A stretch of DNA of 19,818 bases, taken from Marininema mesophilum (GTDB taxonomy: Bacteria > Bacillota > Bacilli > Thermoactinomycetales > DSM-45169). The notes under the pieces are model-generated. The model was not told the DNA's origin. It searched no databases and worked only from the letters and a program-made list of their open reading frames with translations. Location: positions 1-19,818 of the forward strand of contig NZ_FNNQ01000023.1 in NCBI RefSeq assembly GCF_900106775.1. Direction: 5' to 3'. Made by a program: the position numbers and the translations under genes. Below are positions 6,590 to 13,953 of this stretch, in pieces; positions within the stretch are counted from its first letter, which is position 1; each line of letters starts with the position of its first letter.

Positions 6590-7340
6590 CTTAAATAGCG
6601 ATATTGGAGAAAGCTTTGGTGCCTATGTGATTGGTCAAGATCAGGCGGTATTATCACAGATTACCTCTGCCAATATTGCTTGTGGTTATCACGCGGGAGA
6701 TCCTAATGTGATGAGGCGGACAGTCCTCGCGGCATTGGAGCGAGGAGTTGGCTTAGGTGCTCATCCGGGGTTACCTGATCTCGTCGGCTTTGGGCGAAGG
6801 AATATGGCGATATCCACTGAGGATGCATACACGATGACCCTATATCAAGTGGGGGCGCTAGCTGCGATAGCCAAGGCCGAGGGTGGACAGTTACAACATG
6901 TAAAGCCCCATGGGGCATTGTTTAATATGGCGGCGCAGGATGGGAGGCTGGCTCAAGGAATCGCGGAGGCAGTGGTGGCGGTGGATGATCAATTGGTGTT
7001 GTTTGGACTTGCCGGAAGTGAGCTTGTGAAAGCGGGGAGAGGGGTAGGATTAAAGGTGGCAGAGGAGGTATTTGCGGATCGAACCTATCAGCCTGATGGG
7101 AGCCTGACACCGCGGACACAACCAGAAGCGGTGATCCGTGATTCAAAAGAGGCAGTATCCCGTGTCATACACATGGTGAAGGAAGGGAAGACGATGGCAG
7201 TTGATGGTACCCTGATCGATTTGAATGCAGATACAGTATGTGTCCATGGAGACCACCCCGAGGCACTTTCTTTTGTCCACCAGCTACGCGAGGCTTTCAC
7301 AGCAGAAGGTATTACGGTGAAGCGAGTAAGTGAGCGATGA
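6573..7340 (+). CDS. pxpA: 5-oxoprolinase subunit PxpA (LamB/YcsF family)
   Basis: PxpA is the hydrolase subunit that opens phosphorylated 5-oxoproline to glutamate. The 255-residue protein starts at ATG 6573 (MSYRIDLN), preceded by GGGAG. An in-frame ATG twelve codons earlier adds residues with no match to the family and is rejected. Diagnostic motifs are DLNSDIGESFG (6-16), ITSANIACGYHAGDP (30-44), GLGAHPGLPDLVGFGRR (60-76), HVKPHGALFN (109-118), FADRTYQPDGSLTPR and CVHGDHPEA near the C-terminus. Conserved Asp and His residues in these motifs form the presumed active site. It overlaps pxpB by 17 nt and pxpC by 4 nt (ATGA), so the three subunits are probably translationally coupled. Confidence 0.94.
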   Translation: MSYRIDLNSDIGESFGAYVIGQDQAVLSQITSANIACGYHAGDPNVMRRTVLAALERGVGLGAHPGLPDLVGFGRRNMAISTEDAYTMTLYQVGALAAIAKAEGGQLQHVKPHGALFNMAAQDGRLAQGIAEAVVAVDDQLVLFGLAGSELVKAGRGVGLKVAEEVFADRTYQPDGSLTPRTQPEAVIRDSKEAVSRVIHMVKEGKTMAVDGTLIDLNADTVCVHGDHPEALSFVHQLREAFTAEGITVKRVSER

Positions 7341-8284
7341 GGCGATATCTTCATGTAGAAAAGGGTGGCTTATTAACCACAATCCAAGATCAGGGGCGCT
7401 TTGGTTATCAACAGTTTGGAATGGTGGTTGCTGGAGCGATGGATGCTTTTTCCCATCAGGTGGCTAACTGTCTGGTTGGCAATTCAAGGAGGGAAGCGAC
7501 GTTAGAAATTACGATGATGGGTCCGGTCCTTCGTTTTGGTGAGGATATATGGATTGCCCTGACTGGTGCGGATCTTTCTCCCCAGGTGGCTGGGAAAGCC
7601 ATTCCGATGTGGAAGAGCTACCTAGTGAAGGCGGGGGAGTCTCTTTCCTTTGGAAAGATTCGTGATGGGGTGCGCTCCTATCTGGCAGTGGCTGGGGGCT
7701 TTGCAGTGGAGCCGGTGATGGGGAGTCGATCCACCTATCTAAAAGCGGGAATAGGTGGTTGGAAAGGGCGTGCACTAGAGAAGGGAGATAAGCTTCCTGT
7801 CGGACTACCGAGTACGACGGAATGCCACAGTCGCTGGTTGGCTCCCGATCAACGTCCCCATTATCCTAAACCGATCTCATTGCGAGTTGTATTGGGTCCG
7901 CAAGCATCTTCCTTTACAGAAAAAGCACTCCATACATTTTTATCCTCTTCCTATGAGATTACGCCACGTTCGGATCGAATGGGTTATCGACTACAAGGTT
8001 CCCCTTTACATCATCGAGAGACAGCGGATATCTTGTCAGATGCGACAGCGCCAGGTTCGATTCAAGTCCCAGCGGATGGTCAACCAATTATCTTGATGGC
8101 GGATCGGCAGACGACTGGAGGTTATGGAAAGATTGCTACGGTGATTTCTACAGACTTACCGTTGCTGGCACAAGCTGCTCCAGGTCAACAGGTAACCTTT
8201 CAATCGATCGAGGTAGAGGAGGCTCACCGACTAGTTATAGAACAAGAGCATTTGCTCCGTCGATTGGAGGTAGCGGGCAGGTAA
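7337..8284 (+). CDS. pxpC: 5-oxoprolinase subunit PxpC (KipA family)
   Basis: PxpC is the biotin-dependent-carboxyltransferase-like subunit that works with PxpB in ATP-dependent 5-oxoproline cleavage. The 315-residue protein begins MRRYLHVEKGGLLTTIQDQG. It contains the family patterns IQDQGRFGYQQFGMVVAGAMD, ALTGADLSP, the SYLAVAGGF segment, a GSRSTYLKAGIGG segment, RSDRMGYRL and GSIQVPADGQPIILMADRQTTGGYGKI. All are typical of KipA/DUR1-like proteins. The start overlaps the pxpA stop by 4 nt. No plus-strand terminator of its own is obvious downstream; the hairpin at 8322-8357 has its T tract on the minus strand. The gene order B-A-C differs from B. subtilis, where pxpA is separated from kipI-kipA. 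Confidence 0.93.
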   Translation: MRRYLHVEKGGLLTTIQDQGRFGYQQFGMVVAGAMDAFSHQVANCLVGNSRREATLEITMMGPVLRFGEDIWIALTGADLSPQVAGKAIPMWKSYLVKAGESLSFGKIRDGVRSYLAVAGGFAVEPVMGSRSTYLKAGIGGWKGRALEKGDKLPVGLPSTTECHSRWLAPDQRPHYPKPISLRVVLGPQASSFTEKALHTFLSSSYEITPRSDRMGYRLQGSPLHHRETADILSDATAPGSIQVPADGQPIILMADRQTTGGYGKIATVISTDLPLLAQAAPGQQVTFQSIEVEEAHRLVIEQEHLLRRLEVAGR

Positions 8285-8321
8285 GTGAAGGGAGTAAAGG
8301 GGTAGTGAGTATGCCGACCAT

Positions 8322-8357
8322 AAAAAAAGACCTTTCTTGGTAGATTACCAGGAAAGG
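8322..8357 (-). terminator. Terminator of the ABC-F gene
   Basis: A 12-bp stem CCTTTCTTGGTA (8331-8342) with TACCAGGAAAGG (8346-8357), containing one G-T pair and a 3-nt loop, is followed on the minus strand by TCTTTTTTTA. It lies about 48 nt beyond the ABC-F stop. It may also slow plus-strand transcription leaving pxpC. Confidence 0.8.
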
Positions 8358-8404
8358 AGGCCTTCATTGTATCATGAAAGGATTAAGGCTTTTAATACGG
8401 TGAG

Positions 8405-10321
8405 TTAATCCGTAATCTCTGCCCATCGTTCCGTCTTTTTTTCGAGAGCGTCTTGTAGTTCTGTGAAACGTTGTTGGCGGGTGAGACTTTCTTCGGGGGA
8501 ACCGTAGATTTCTGGACGACACAGTTCTGCTTCGATAGTTGCAAGTTCTGCTTCAATGGCTGCAATATCTTCCTCGAGGCGTGTAGACTCTTCCAAGCGT
8601 TGGCGTTCTGCGCGTTCTTGTTGTCTGCGCAGGCGGTTTTCTTCGGCATAGGAGGTAGCAGAAGAGGTATTGCTTGAAGTTTCTGCTGCCTGTAGTTGCT
8701 CTTCACGCTTCATCTTTAGCCATGCTTCGTATCTATCGGGGAAGACATGAATCCCCTTCTCCTTTATTTCCCAAATACCAGTAGCTAATCGGTTGATAAA
8801 ATAGCGGTCATGGGAAACGAAGAGAAGTGTGCCAGAAAATCCTTCTAAAGCTTCTTCGAGCCGTTCTTTGCTATCCATATCCAAATGGTTGGTCGGCTCA
8901 TCCATGAGGAGAAGATTGCCTTGGTTAAGGAGGCGTATCACAAGTGAGAGGCGGGCTTTTTCACCACCGCTCAAGGCCCCGATAGGTTTAAAGACATCTT
9001 CTCCACTAAATAAAAATTGGCCAAGGAAAGAACGGACCTCTGTCTGAGTCAACTTAGGATGTGCATTCCATACTTCATCCAGCACGCTCTGATTACCGCT
9101 AAATTCCACTAATTCCTGTTCGTAGTAATCGAAATGAACACCTGTGCCAAAGGCGATCTCTCCCTTTAGGGGTTGAAAATGCTTGGCGATGGTTTTGAGA
9201 AAGGTGGTTTTCCCCGTACCATTGGGGCCGAGTAGTGCAATTTTTTGTCCGCGAAGAAGAGAAAGGGATTCTGCGTTGATAAGGGGTGCGGCTGGATCAT
9301 AGCCGATGGAGAGATCCGTAGCAGTGAGAACGTGTCGTCCACTGGCTACCGCAGGGGAAAAGCGGATCTTCGCCTTATCTCTCTCCGCAGGGGGTCGATC
9401 GATTCGATCCATTTTCTCAAGAGCCATGCGACGGCTTTGTGCCCGTTTGGTAGTGGAGGCACGAGCGATATTCTTTTGTACAAATTCCTCCATCTGACGA
9501 ATGTCCTCTTGTTGCTGTTCGTACTCCTTCGCCCACTGAGCCAATCGGGCTTCCTTTGTACGGATATAATCGGAGTAGTTACCTGGGTAACGTGTAGCTT
9601 GGCGTCCATCGATCTCATAAATAATCGTCACCAGTCGATCAAGGAACCAACGATCGTGAGAGACAATCAACAGGGCCCCACTGTGGTTATCTAGGGTTTG
9701 TTCCAACCACGTGAGTGCATCCATATCGAGATAGTTGGTTGGTTCATCTAAAATAATGAGGTCAGGGTTAGAGAGGAGAAGCTTCGCTAGGGCGAGGCGG
9801 GTTTTTTGCCCGCCACTTAGTGCACGGATTGAGGTATTTTCCCAGTCTAGTGCACCGAGTCCTAAACCGTTGAGTGCACTACGTCCTCGTGCTTCATATC
9901 CATATCCACCGGCTCGTTCAAAGCGTTCTTGTAATTGGTTATACTGTTCCGATACACGCTCATAGCGTTTGCTATCAGACCAGACTTCCTCAAGGCCCAT
10001 CTCCATTTCCAGAGCGCGTAATCCTGCTTCCATTTCCCGAAGCGCGGAGAAGGATTCTAGTAGCTCTCCCCAGATTGTACGATCCGATTCTAGATCCGTT
10101 TCCTGGGCAAGGTAGCCGATTGTAGCACCTTTGCGAATGGATACGACACCTTCGTCAGCAGATAGCTTATTGATTAAAATCTTGAGCAAGGTGGATTTTC
10201 CCGCGCCGTTTGGGCCGATCAGACCGATATGTTCGCGGTCCTCTACTCGAAGATCGATCCCCTCCAATACGGGTGTGCCACCATAGGATTTATGGATATT
10301 TTTTGCTTGTAGAATGGTCAA
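8405..10321 (-). CDS. ABC-F family ribosome-associated ATPase (YdiF-like)
   Basis: ABC-F proteins bind the ribosomal E site and act on stalled translation; they have no membrane domain. The 638-residue protein has two ATPase domains. Domain one: Walker A GPNGAGKST (36-44), signature LSGGQ (168-172), Walker B with LDEPTN (191-196). Domain two: GPNGTGKTT (365-373), LSGGE (450-454), DEPTNHLD (474-481). Between them lies a charged linker (about 245-325), the part that contacts P-site tRNA in this family. The C-terminal 100 residues are a Glu/Arg-rich coiled coil. The start is TTG at 10319-10321 with a GAGGTGAT site. Synteny with B. subtilis ydiF (next after tsaD) supports a YdiF-type member, although here the pxp block intervenes and the gene is inverted. 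Family is certain; exact subfamily role is inferred. Confidence 0.93.
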   Translation of the reverse strand: MTILQAKNIHKSYGGTPVLEGIDLRVEDREHIGLIGPNGAGKSTLLKILINKLSADEGVVSIRKGATIGYLAQETDLESDRTIWGELLESFSALREMEAGLRALEMEMGLEEVWSDSKRYERVSEQYNQLQERFERAGGYGYEARGRSALNGLGLGALDWENTSIRALSGGQKTRLALAKLLLSNPDLIILDEPTNYLDMDALTWLEQTLDNHSGALLIVSHDRWFLDRLVTIIYEIDGRQATRYPGNYSDYIRTKEARLAQWAKEYEQQQEDIRQMEEFVQKNIARASTTKRAQSRRMALEKMDRIDRPPAERDKAKIRFSPAVASGRHVLTATDLSIGYDPAAPLINAESLSLLRGQKIALLGPNGTGKTTFLKTIAKHFQPLKGEIAFGTGVHFDYYEQELVEFSGNQSVLDEVWNAHPKLTQTEVRSFLGQFLFSGEDVFKPIGALSGGEKARLSLVIRLLNQGNLLLMDEPTNHLDMDSKERLEEALEGFSGTLLFVSHDRYFINRLATGIWEIKEKGIHVFPDRYEAWLKMKREEQLQAAETSSNTSSATSYAEENRLRRQQERAERQRLEESTRLEEDIAAIEAELATIEAELCRPEIYGSPEESLTRQQRFTELQDALEKKTERWAEITD

Positions 10322-10353
10322 TTGAAATCACCTCATCTATGCAAACCATTTCC

Positions 10354-10359
10354 ATTGTA
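10354..10359 (-). promoter_or_regulatory. Possible -10 element for the ABC-F gene
   Basis: TACAAT on the minus strand lies 33 bp upstream of the TTG start in the 91-bp divergent gap. No good -35 is visible 16-18 bp away, so this is weak. Confidence 0.3.
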
Positions 10360-10412
10360 GCCGATTCGAGGTGAGAAGGAAAAGTCTTTACTTAATTTAA
10401 GGAGGACAGAGT

Positions 10413-10997
10413 ATGGTTGAGTCGCGAAAGAAAAAAAACTTACGCAACCAAATGCTCAAGACAAGGGAAATCTTAAGTGAGTCCGATGTAGAAACAGGCT
10501 CAAAAAAGATATGCCAGCAAGTGATGGAGTTGCCCCAATGGGAGCAGGCAGAGCGAGTGTTGTACTATATGCCACATCGGAGGGAAATTGATCTTCGTCC
10601 ATTGATGAAGCAGGCGTGGTTAATGGGGAAAAAGGTTATTTTACCTCGAGCGATTCCCGCTAATCGTTTATTGATATTTTATCAGGTAGATCATTTGGAT
10701 GAGTTAGTCCTGGGGGCATATGGCATATGGGAACCACAGAGTGATGAGGATAGACGGATCGATCCACAAGAGTTGGATTTGGCATTGGTGCCGGGTGTGG
10801 CCTTTGATTGGAAGGGTTATCGGTTAGGTTATGGCGGGGGATATTATGATCGTTTTTTTGCTGGTCCAGGAGCAGGGATTCCACGGTTTGGTGTGGGATT
10901 TTCCTTTCAGTGGGTAGAAACGGTTTATCCCGAAGCTCATGATGTGCCAATGAATGGGGTGGTTGTGCCAACGGGGCTTATGGTCCCTGAAAAGTAG
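10413..10997 (+). CDS. 5-formyltetrahydrofolate cyclo-ligase
   Basis: This enzyme (MTHFS; YqgN in B. subtilis) uses ATP to convert 5-formyl-tetrahydrofolate to 5,10-methenyl-tetrahydrofolate in one-carbon metabolism. At 194 residues it has the usual length. The N-terminal KKKNLRNQML (7-16) carries basic residues for ATP phosphate binding. YYMPHRREIDLRPLM (51-65) is the folate-side segment. The diagnostic LVPGVAFDWKGYRLGYGGGY continues into YDRFF (125-149), with the Gly-rich loop for ATP. The ribosome site AAGGAGGA precedes the ATG. It is divergent from the ABC-F gene and closed by a terminator at 11075, so it is a single-gene unit. Confidence 0.93.
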   Translation: MVESRKKKNLRNQMLKTREILSESDVETGSKKICQQVMELPQWEQAERVLYYMPHRREIDLRPLMKQAWLMGKKVILPRAIPANRLLIFYQVDHLDELVLGAYGIWEPQSDEDRRIDPQELDLALVPGVAFDWKGYRLGYGGGYYDRFFAGPGAGIPRFGVGFSFQWVETVYPEAHDVPMNGVVVPTGLMVPEK

Positions 10998-11074
10998 ATA
11001 GGATGATAGGAGTTTACTCCTGCCTTCTTTAGTGTCCATTCCCTCCCTTTGCAGTTACATAACAAAACGAAATA

Positions 11075-11112
11075 CCGTAGCCTCCTTTTCAATAAGGAAC
11101 TACGGCATTTTT
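11075..11112. terminator. Terminator between the cyclo-ligase and the ATP-grasp gene
   Basis: CCGTAG (11075-11080) pairs with CTACGG (11100-11105). An inner TCCTT/AAGGA stem is separated by a small internal bulge. ATTTTT follows on the plus strand and TATTTCGTTTT on the minus strand. The two genes converge here, so it may serve both. Confidence 0.75.
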
Positions 11113-11146
11113 GATAAGGAACGAAGTAGGTATCCTTGGTATGGTC

Positions 11147-11923
11147 CTAATTATTATTACTGATACGTTTTCTCATCCGGTTTTTTCGCCAATTCTCCAT
11201 AATTTGACGAATGGGTCTTTTATCAGGTAAAGCTCTGAATACATGGACACCAGGGTAGATGTTAATTTCATAGATCCAGGGTTTCCCTGCTGCATCGATC
11301 CCGAAATCGATTCCAAAGTTATGCCAACCAGGGTATCCTTTTCGCATTAATGTAGCAGTACGAAGTGAGACTGTACGAAGGATAGAGAGTACGTGATTCT
11401 TTTTTGCGGATTGATAACCCAAGTGATGATCAAGTAGTTTTTCCATCGTCGTGGGAATGGCTCCCCGGTGGCGATTGGTTACGATTTGGTTGGCTTGTGC
11501 TACCTTCCCAACCATTCCACCAACGGTCCACTCTCCTAGTACATGTTGCATGTGTACGCGGATATCAAAGGGAAGGTTCTGGCGGGTGACACTGTAAATA
11601 CCTTGTTGAATCACATGTCCCCTACTGGCAATCTGGCGTTGTAGGTATTGGCCAGTGGCGGATAGGGTAGGAAATGTAACTTCACGTCCTCCTTGTTTTC
11701 GCACGCGAAAGGAGCCACCCTGAATACGGTCTACTCGGATGATATTACGACCTTGGCCGCCAGATGTTGGTTTGATATAGACAATTGGATATTGACGAAG
11801 AAAAGCTAAAATTATAGGTCCTTTCGCAATTTGTGTGGCAGGGAAATGTCTGGCAGTTGAGGGGTGGTGCCTGAGAAGTTGTGCCTGTTTCCATTTATTC
11901 TGAGCGTAGGGCTGTCTGTACAT
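11147..11923 (-). CDS. YheC/YheD-type ATP-grasp protein (copy 1)
   Basis: The 258-residue protein belongs to the YheC/YheD ATP-grasp family, described as endospore coat-associated in Bacillus; its reaction is not established. ATP-grasp enzymes join a carboxylate, via an acylphosphate, to an amine or thiol. Visible motifs: YIKPTSGGQGRNIIRV (49-64) with the ATP-binding lysine K51 and Gly-rich loop; VIQQGI (104-109); FDIRVHM (119-125); GGMVGKV (135-141); and GIDFGID..GKPWIYEIN (204-221), whose D206, E219 and N221 match the usual Mg2+ ligands. The C-terminus is very basic. The start at 11923 has only a weak GAAAGG site. It is the last gene of a minus-strand trio, 46 nt after the PLP enzyme. Family is sure; substrate is unknown. 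Confidence 0.85.
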   Translation of the reverse strand: MYRQPYAQNKWKQAQLLRHHPSTARHFPATQIAKGPIILAFLRQYPIVYIKPTSGGQGRNIIRVDRIQGGSFRVRKQGGREVTFPTLSATGQYLQRQIASRGHVIQQGIYSVTRQNLPFDIRVHMQHVLGEWTVGGMVGKVAQANQIVTNRHRGAIPTTMEKLLDHHLGYQSAKKNHVLSILRTVSLRTATLMRKGYPGWHNFGIDFGIDAAGKPWIYEINIYPGVHVFRALPDKRPIRQIMENWRKNRMRKRISNNN

Positions 11924-11957
11924 GAAAGGATCTGCCTTTCTATTAACATATTATAAT

Positions 11958-11966
11958 GTACTATAT
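11958..11966 (-). promoter_or_regulatory. Possible sporulation (sigma-E/K-like) -10 element
   Basis: CATATAGTA on the minus strand fits the CATANNNTA pattern of sigma-K/sigma-E -10 regions. An AC dinucleotide lies about 17 nt upstream, as in sigma-K promoters. It is in the 46-bp gap before ATP-grasp copy 1, whose family is coat-associated. The pattern is short and AT-rich, so chance is possible. Confidence 0.3.
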
Positions 11967-11969
11967 GAT

Positions 11970-12974
11970 TCAATCGATAGAAGTGTGAGGAGAAATAGGG
12001 GCTCTATCAGTCTCCCAAAGTGACTCAAATAACGAAGGTTGGATGTTACCACCGCTTAAGATCACACCAATTCGTTTTCCGGGGACCTTTCCTTCCAAGA
12101 GGGCAGCAAGGCTTGTTGCTCCAGAGGGCTCTAGCACCATATTTAATTGGGTGGCTGCATAGCGTATGGCATTGAGAATAGCCATGTCAGAAACCAGGAG
12201 GACACCTGCTAGATATTGAAGGTTGATAGGGAAAGAATAATTACCAGGGATGTCGGATCTTAGTCCATCCGCTAGGGTCTGAGGTGGGGGGATACGTGTC
12301 CGCTTTTTCTTATCAAGGGAGATAAATGTATCTCCCGCACCTTCGGGTTCTACTCCATATACACGAATAGACGGAGAATGGCCCTGTACAGCGAGGCATG
12401 CACCAGCGGCAAGTCCACCACTACTCACGGGCACGACAATGGTATCCAAGTCAGGGACATCTTCTAATAGTTCCAATACGGCTGTTCCAGCACCAGCGAT
12501 GATAGCTGGGTGATCATTTGGAAAGAGATAGCTACCTCGCTCTGCGGCGGCTTTTTGAGCAAAGAGGCTTCGATCCTCTTTATGGCGATCATAGAAAAGG
12601 ATTTCTGTTCCATGTTTTCGAGTGGCATCTACCTTGACTGTGGGGGTGTCCCGCGGCATACAAATGGTTACCTGGGTGCTTGTTAATTTAGCGGCAAGAG
12701 AGACTGCCTGTGCGAAGTTACCAGATGAAAAGGTGAGGATCCCTTGTGATTGTTCCTCAGAGGAGAGCTGATTAATGAGATGATAGGCGCCACGAAATTT
12801 GAATGAACCTGTTTGTTGAAGGTTCTCGCATTTGAGATAGACACTTCGTTCGCTTCGTGCGTTTAAGATGTCTGACGTGAAAATCGGGGTGCGATGAGCA
12901 GTACCTTGGAGAATGTTCCACGCATCGAGCACATCGATGTAAGACGAGTTGTTAAAAAGGTGTTCGCATGCCAT
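11970..12974 (-). CDS. Threonine/serine dehydratase-like PLP enzyme
   Basis: The 334-residue enzyme is fold-type II PLP-dependent, of the catabolic threonine ammonia-lyase / serine dehydratase / serine racemase group. It lacks the C-terminal ACT-like regulatory domain of biosynthetic IlvA. Motifs: NLQQTGSFKFRGA (51-63) with K59 as the PLP Schiff-base lysine; SSGNFAQAVSLAAK (83-96), where the family usually has His after Asn (SGNHAQA) and this protein has Phe87; the phosphate-binding loop SSGGLAAG (184-191); EPSGATSLAAL (282-292); and SGGN (307-310). The ATG is preceded by AGGGGG. It lies between two ATP-grasp genes, 18 nt from one and 46 nt from the other, so likely cotranscribed. Whether it deaminates threonine or racemises/dehydrates serine cannot be decided by sight. 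Confidence 0.85.
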   Translation of the reverse strand: MACEHLFNNSSYIDVLDAWNILQGTAHRTPIFTSDILNARSERSVYLKCENLQQTGSFKFRGAYHLINQLSSEEQSQGILTFSSGNFAQAVSLAAKLTSTQVTICMPRDTPTVKVDATRKHGTEILFYDRHKEDRSLFAQKAAAERGSYLFPNDHPAIIAGAGTAVLELLEDVPDLDTIVVPVSSGGLAAGACLAVQGHSPSIRVYGVEPEGAGDTFISLDKKKRTRIPPPQTLADGLRSDIPGNYSFPINLQYLAGVLLVSDMAILNAIRYAATQLNMVLEPSGATSLAALLEGKVPGKRIGVILSGGNIQPSLFESLWETDRAPISPHTSID

Positions 12975-12992
12975 GGATAGGACCCCCTGATG

Positions 12993-13733
12993 TTAACGCG
13001 CTTTTTTCTTGAGGAAGATAAGGTGTCGGTAGAGTTTTGGATCGGCGAATCCAAAGAGGCGAATGGCAGGATATGCGTAGTTCACTTCAAAGATCCAGAC
13101 GCGATTAGATCGATCTATTCCCATATCCACAGCCATCTCCTTTTTACGGGGTACCGTTTTAGAAACGACATTTACAGCTTTTAAAGAGGCTTCTTTTAAT
13201 TGGCTCTCTACTTGCTGCTGCATGCTAGGGCCATAATCGAGATGATTTTTCATAAGACGATGGAGGGGGATGGCTGTGCCTCCTTGGTGTAATCCAGCCA
13301 CAATTCCCTTAGGCTTCGCTACCCGAGCAGCCATCCCGCCGATTATCCATCTTCCATCGATACGAAGTAGGTGCACACGAACGTCGAAGTGAATTCCCCT
13401 TTTATCTTCACTATCGATTCCTTGTTGGATGATGTACCATTTTCCATTAGTCAAACGTTGGAGAATTTCATAGAGAGAAGCGTTATTTAGTGCGTTGTAA
13501 CTTCGATTTATCCCGCGGATAAGGTATCCAGTTGAGCCTTGAGTTACACGGATGACACCACGAGATTGACAACCAGCGGTTGGCTTTAAATAAACCATCG
13601 GGAAACGTCGAGTTATTCGATAAAGATTCTCTCGACTAAAGGGTAGGGTGACAGGCATAAATTTAGCAGTTGCTATATGGGGGCTAAGCAACCTTGCAAT
13701 TCTTATTTTGTTGCGAACATAAGATGAAACCAT
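12993..13733 (-). CDS. YheC/YheD-type ATP-grasp protein (copy 2)
   Basis: A second, clearly diverged member of the same ATP-grasp family, 246 residues. Motifs: VYLKPTAGCQSRGVIRV (47-63) with ATP lysine K50, but with GCQSRG in place of the GGQGRN loop of copy 1; YIIQQGID (100-107); FDVRVHL (116-122); GGMAARV (132-138); and AVDMGIDRSNRVWIFEVN (201-218), where D203, E216 and N218 match the metal ligands. The C-terminus is basic (LKKKAR). The ATG at 13733 has AGTGGTGAT upstream. It is the first gene of the trio: ATP-grasp 2, PLP enzyme, ATP-grasp 1. The two copies share core motifs but differ widely elsewhere, suggesting distinct partners rather than recent duplication. Confidence 0.84.
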   Translation of the reverse strand: MVSSYVRNKIRIARLLSPHIATAKFMPVTLPFSRENLYRITRRFPMVYLKPTAGCQSRGVIRVTQGSTGYLIRGINRSYNALNNASLYEILQRLTNGKWYIIQQGIDSEDKRGIHFDVRVHLLRIDGRWIIGGMAARVAKPKGIVAGLHQGGTAIPLHRLMKNHLDYGPSMQQQVESQLKEASLKAVNVVSKTVPRKKEMAVDMGIDRSNRVWIFEVNYAYPAIRLFGFADPKLYRHLIFLKKKAR

Positions 13734-13760
13734 CTATTATCACCACTTTTTACTTGTTTA

Positions 13761-13783
13761 ATAGAGTGTTTATACAACTCTAT
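13761..13783. repeat. Inverted repeat ATAGAGT-N9-ACTCTAT upstream of the ATP-grasp operon
   Basis: Perfect 7-bp arms at 13761-13767 and 13777-13783 enclose GTTTATACA. On the minus strand the spacer reads TGTATAAAC, which contains a TATAAA that could act as a -10. An operator over the start region of the minus-strand operon is possible; a chance repeat is also possible. Confidence 0.35.
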
Positions 13784-13902
13784 TCTTCTCTGATAGAAAG
13801 GGTGTGGGTGAAGAGATAGTAAGAAGAGAAATAGGTGGAAGGTTTTTTCTAACATTCTTTGTAAACTCACACTGTGAAGGAGTACACATTCCCTGGGGTT
13901 GT

Positions 13903-13911
13903 TGTTACAAT
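13903..13911 (+). promoter_or_regulatory. Possible extended -10 promoter for the molybdopterin-binding gene
   Basis: TGTTACAAT combines the TGN extension with a 5/6 match to TATAAT, 42 bp upstream of the ATG. No clear -35 is seen, which extended -10 promoters do not strictly need. Confidence 0.4.
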
Positions 13912-13935
13912 GATGACAGGCAGTAAAGTAGTGTG

Positions 13936-13945
13936 AGGAGGAGGG
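13936..13945 (+). promoter_or_regulatory. Ribosome site deciding the start at 13954
   Basis: AGGAGGAGGG lies 8 nt before ATG 13954. The in-frame GTG at 13933 precedes this site and would encode its bases, so it is rejected. Confidence 0.75.
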
Positions 13946-13953
13946 ACGGACGA

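Noticed and set aside
9245..9694. 149-codon plus-strand frame opposite the ABC-F gene
   Set aside because: It is antisense to a strongly conserved coding region and has no ribosome site or recognisable domain, so it is a shadow.
13867..13877. TCACA-C-TGTGA palindrome as a Rex or CRP/FNR site
   Set aside because: The half-sites are in the wrong orientation and spacing for Rex (TTGTGA..TCACAA) or CRP/FNR (TGTGA-N6-TCACA).
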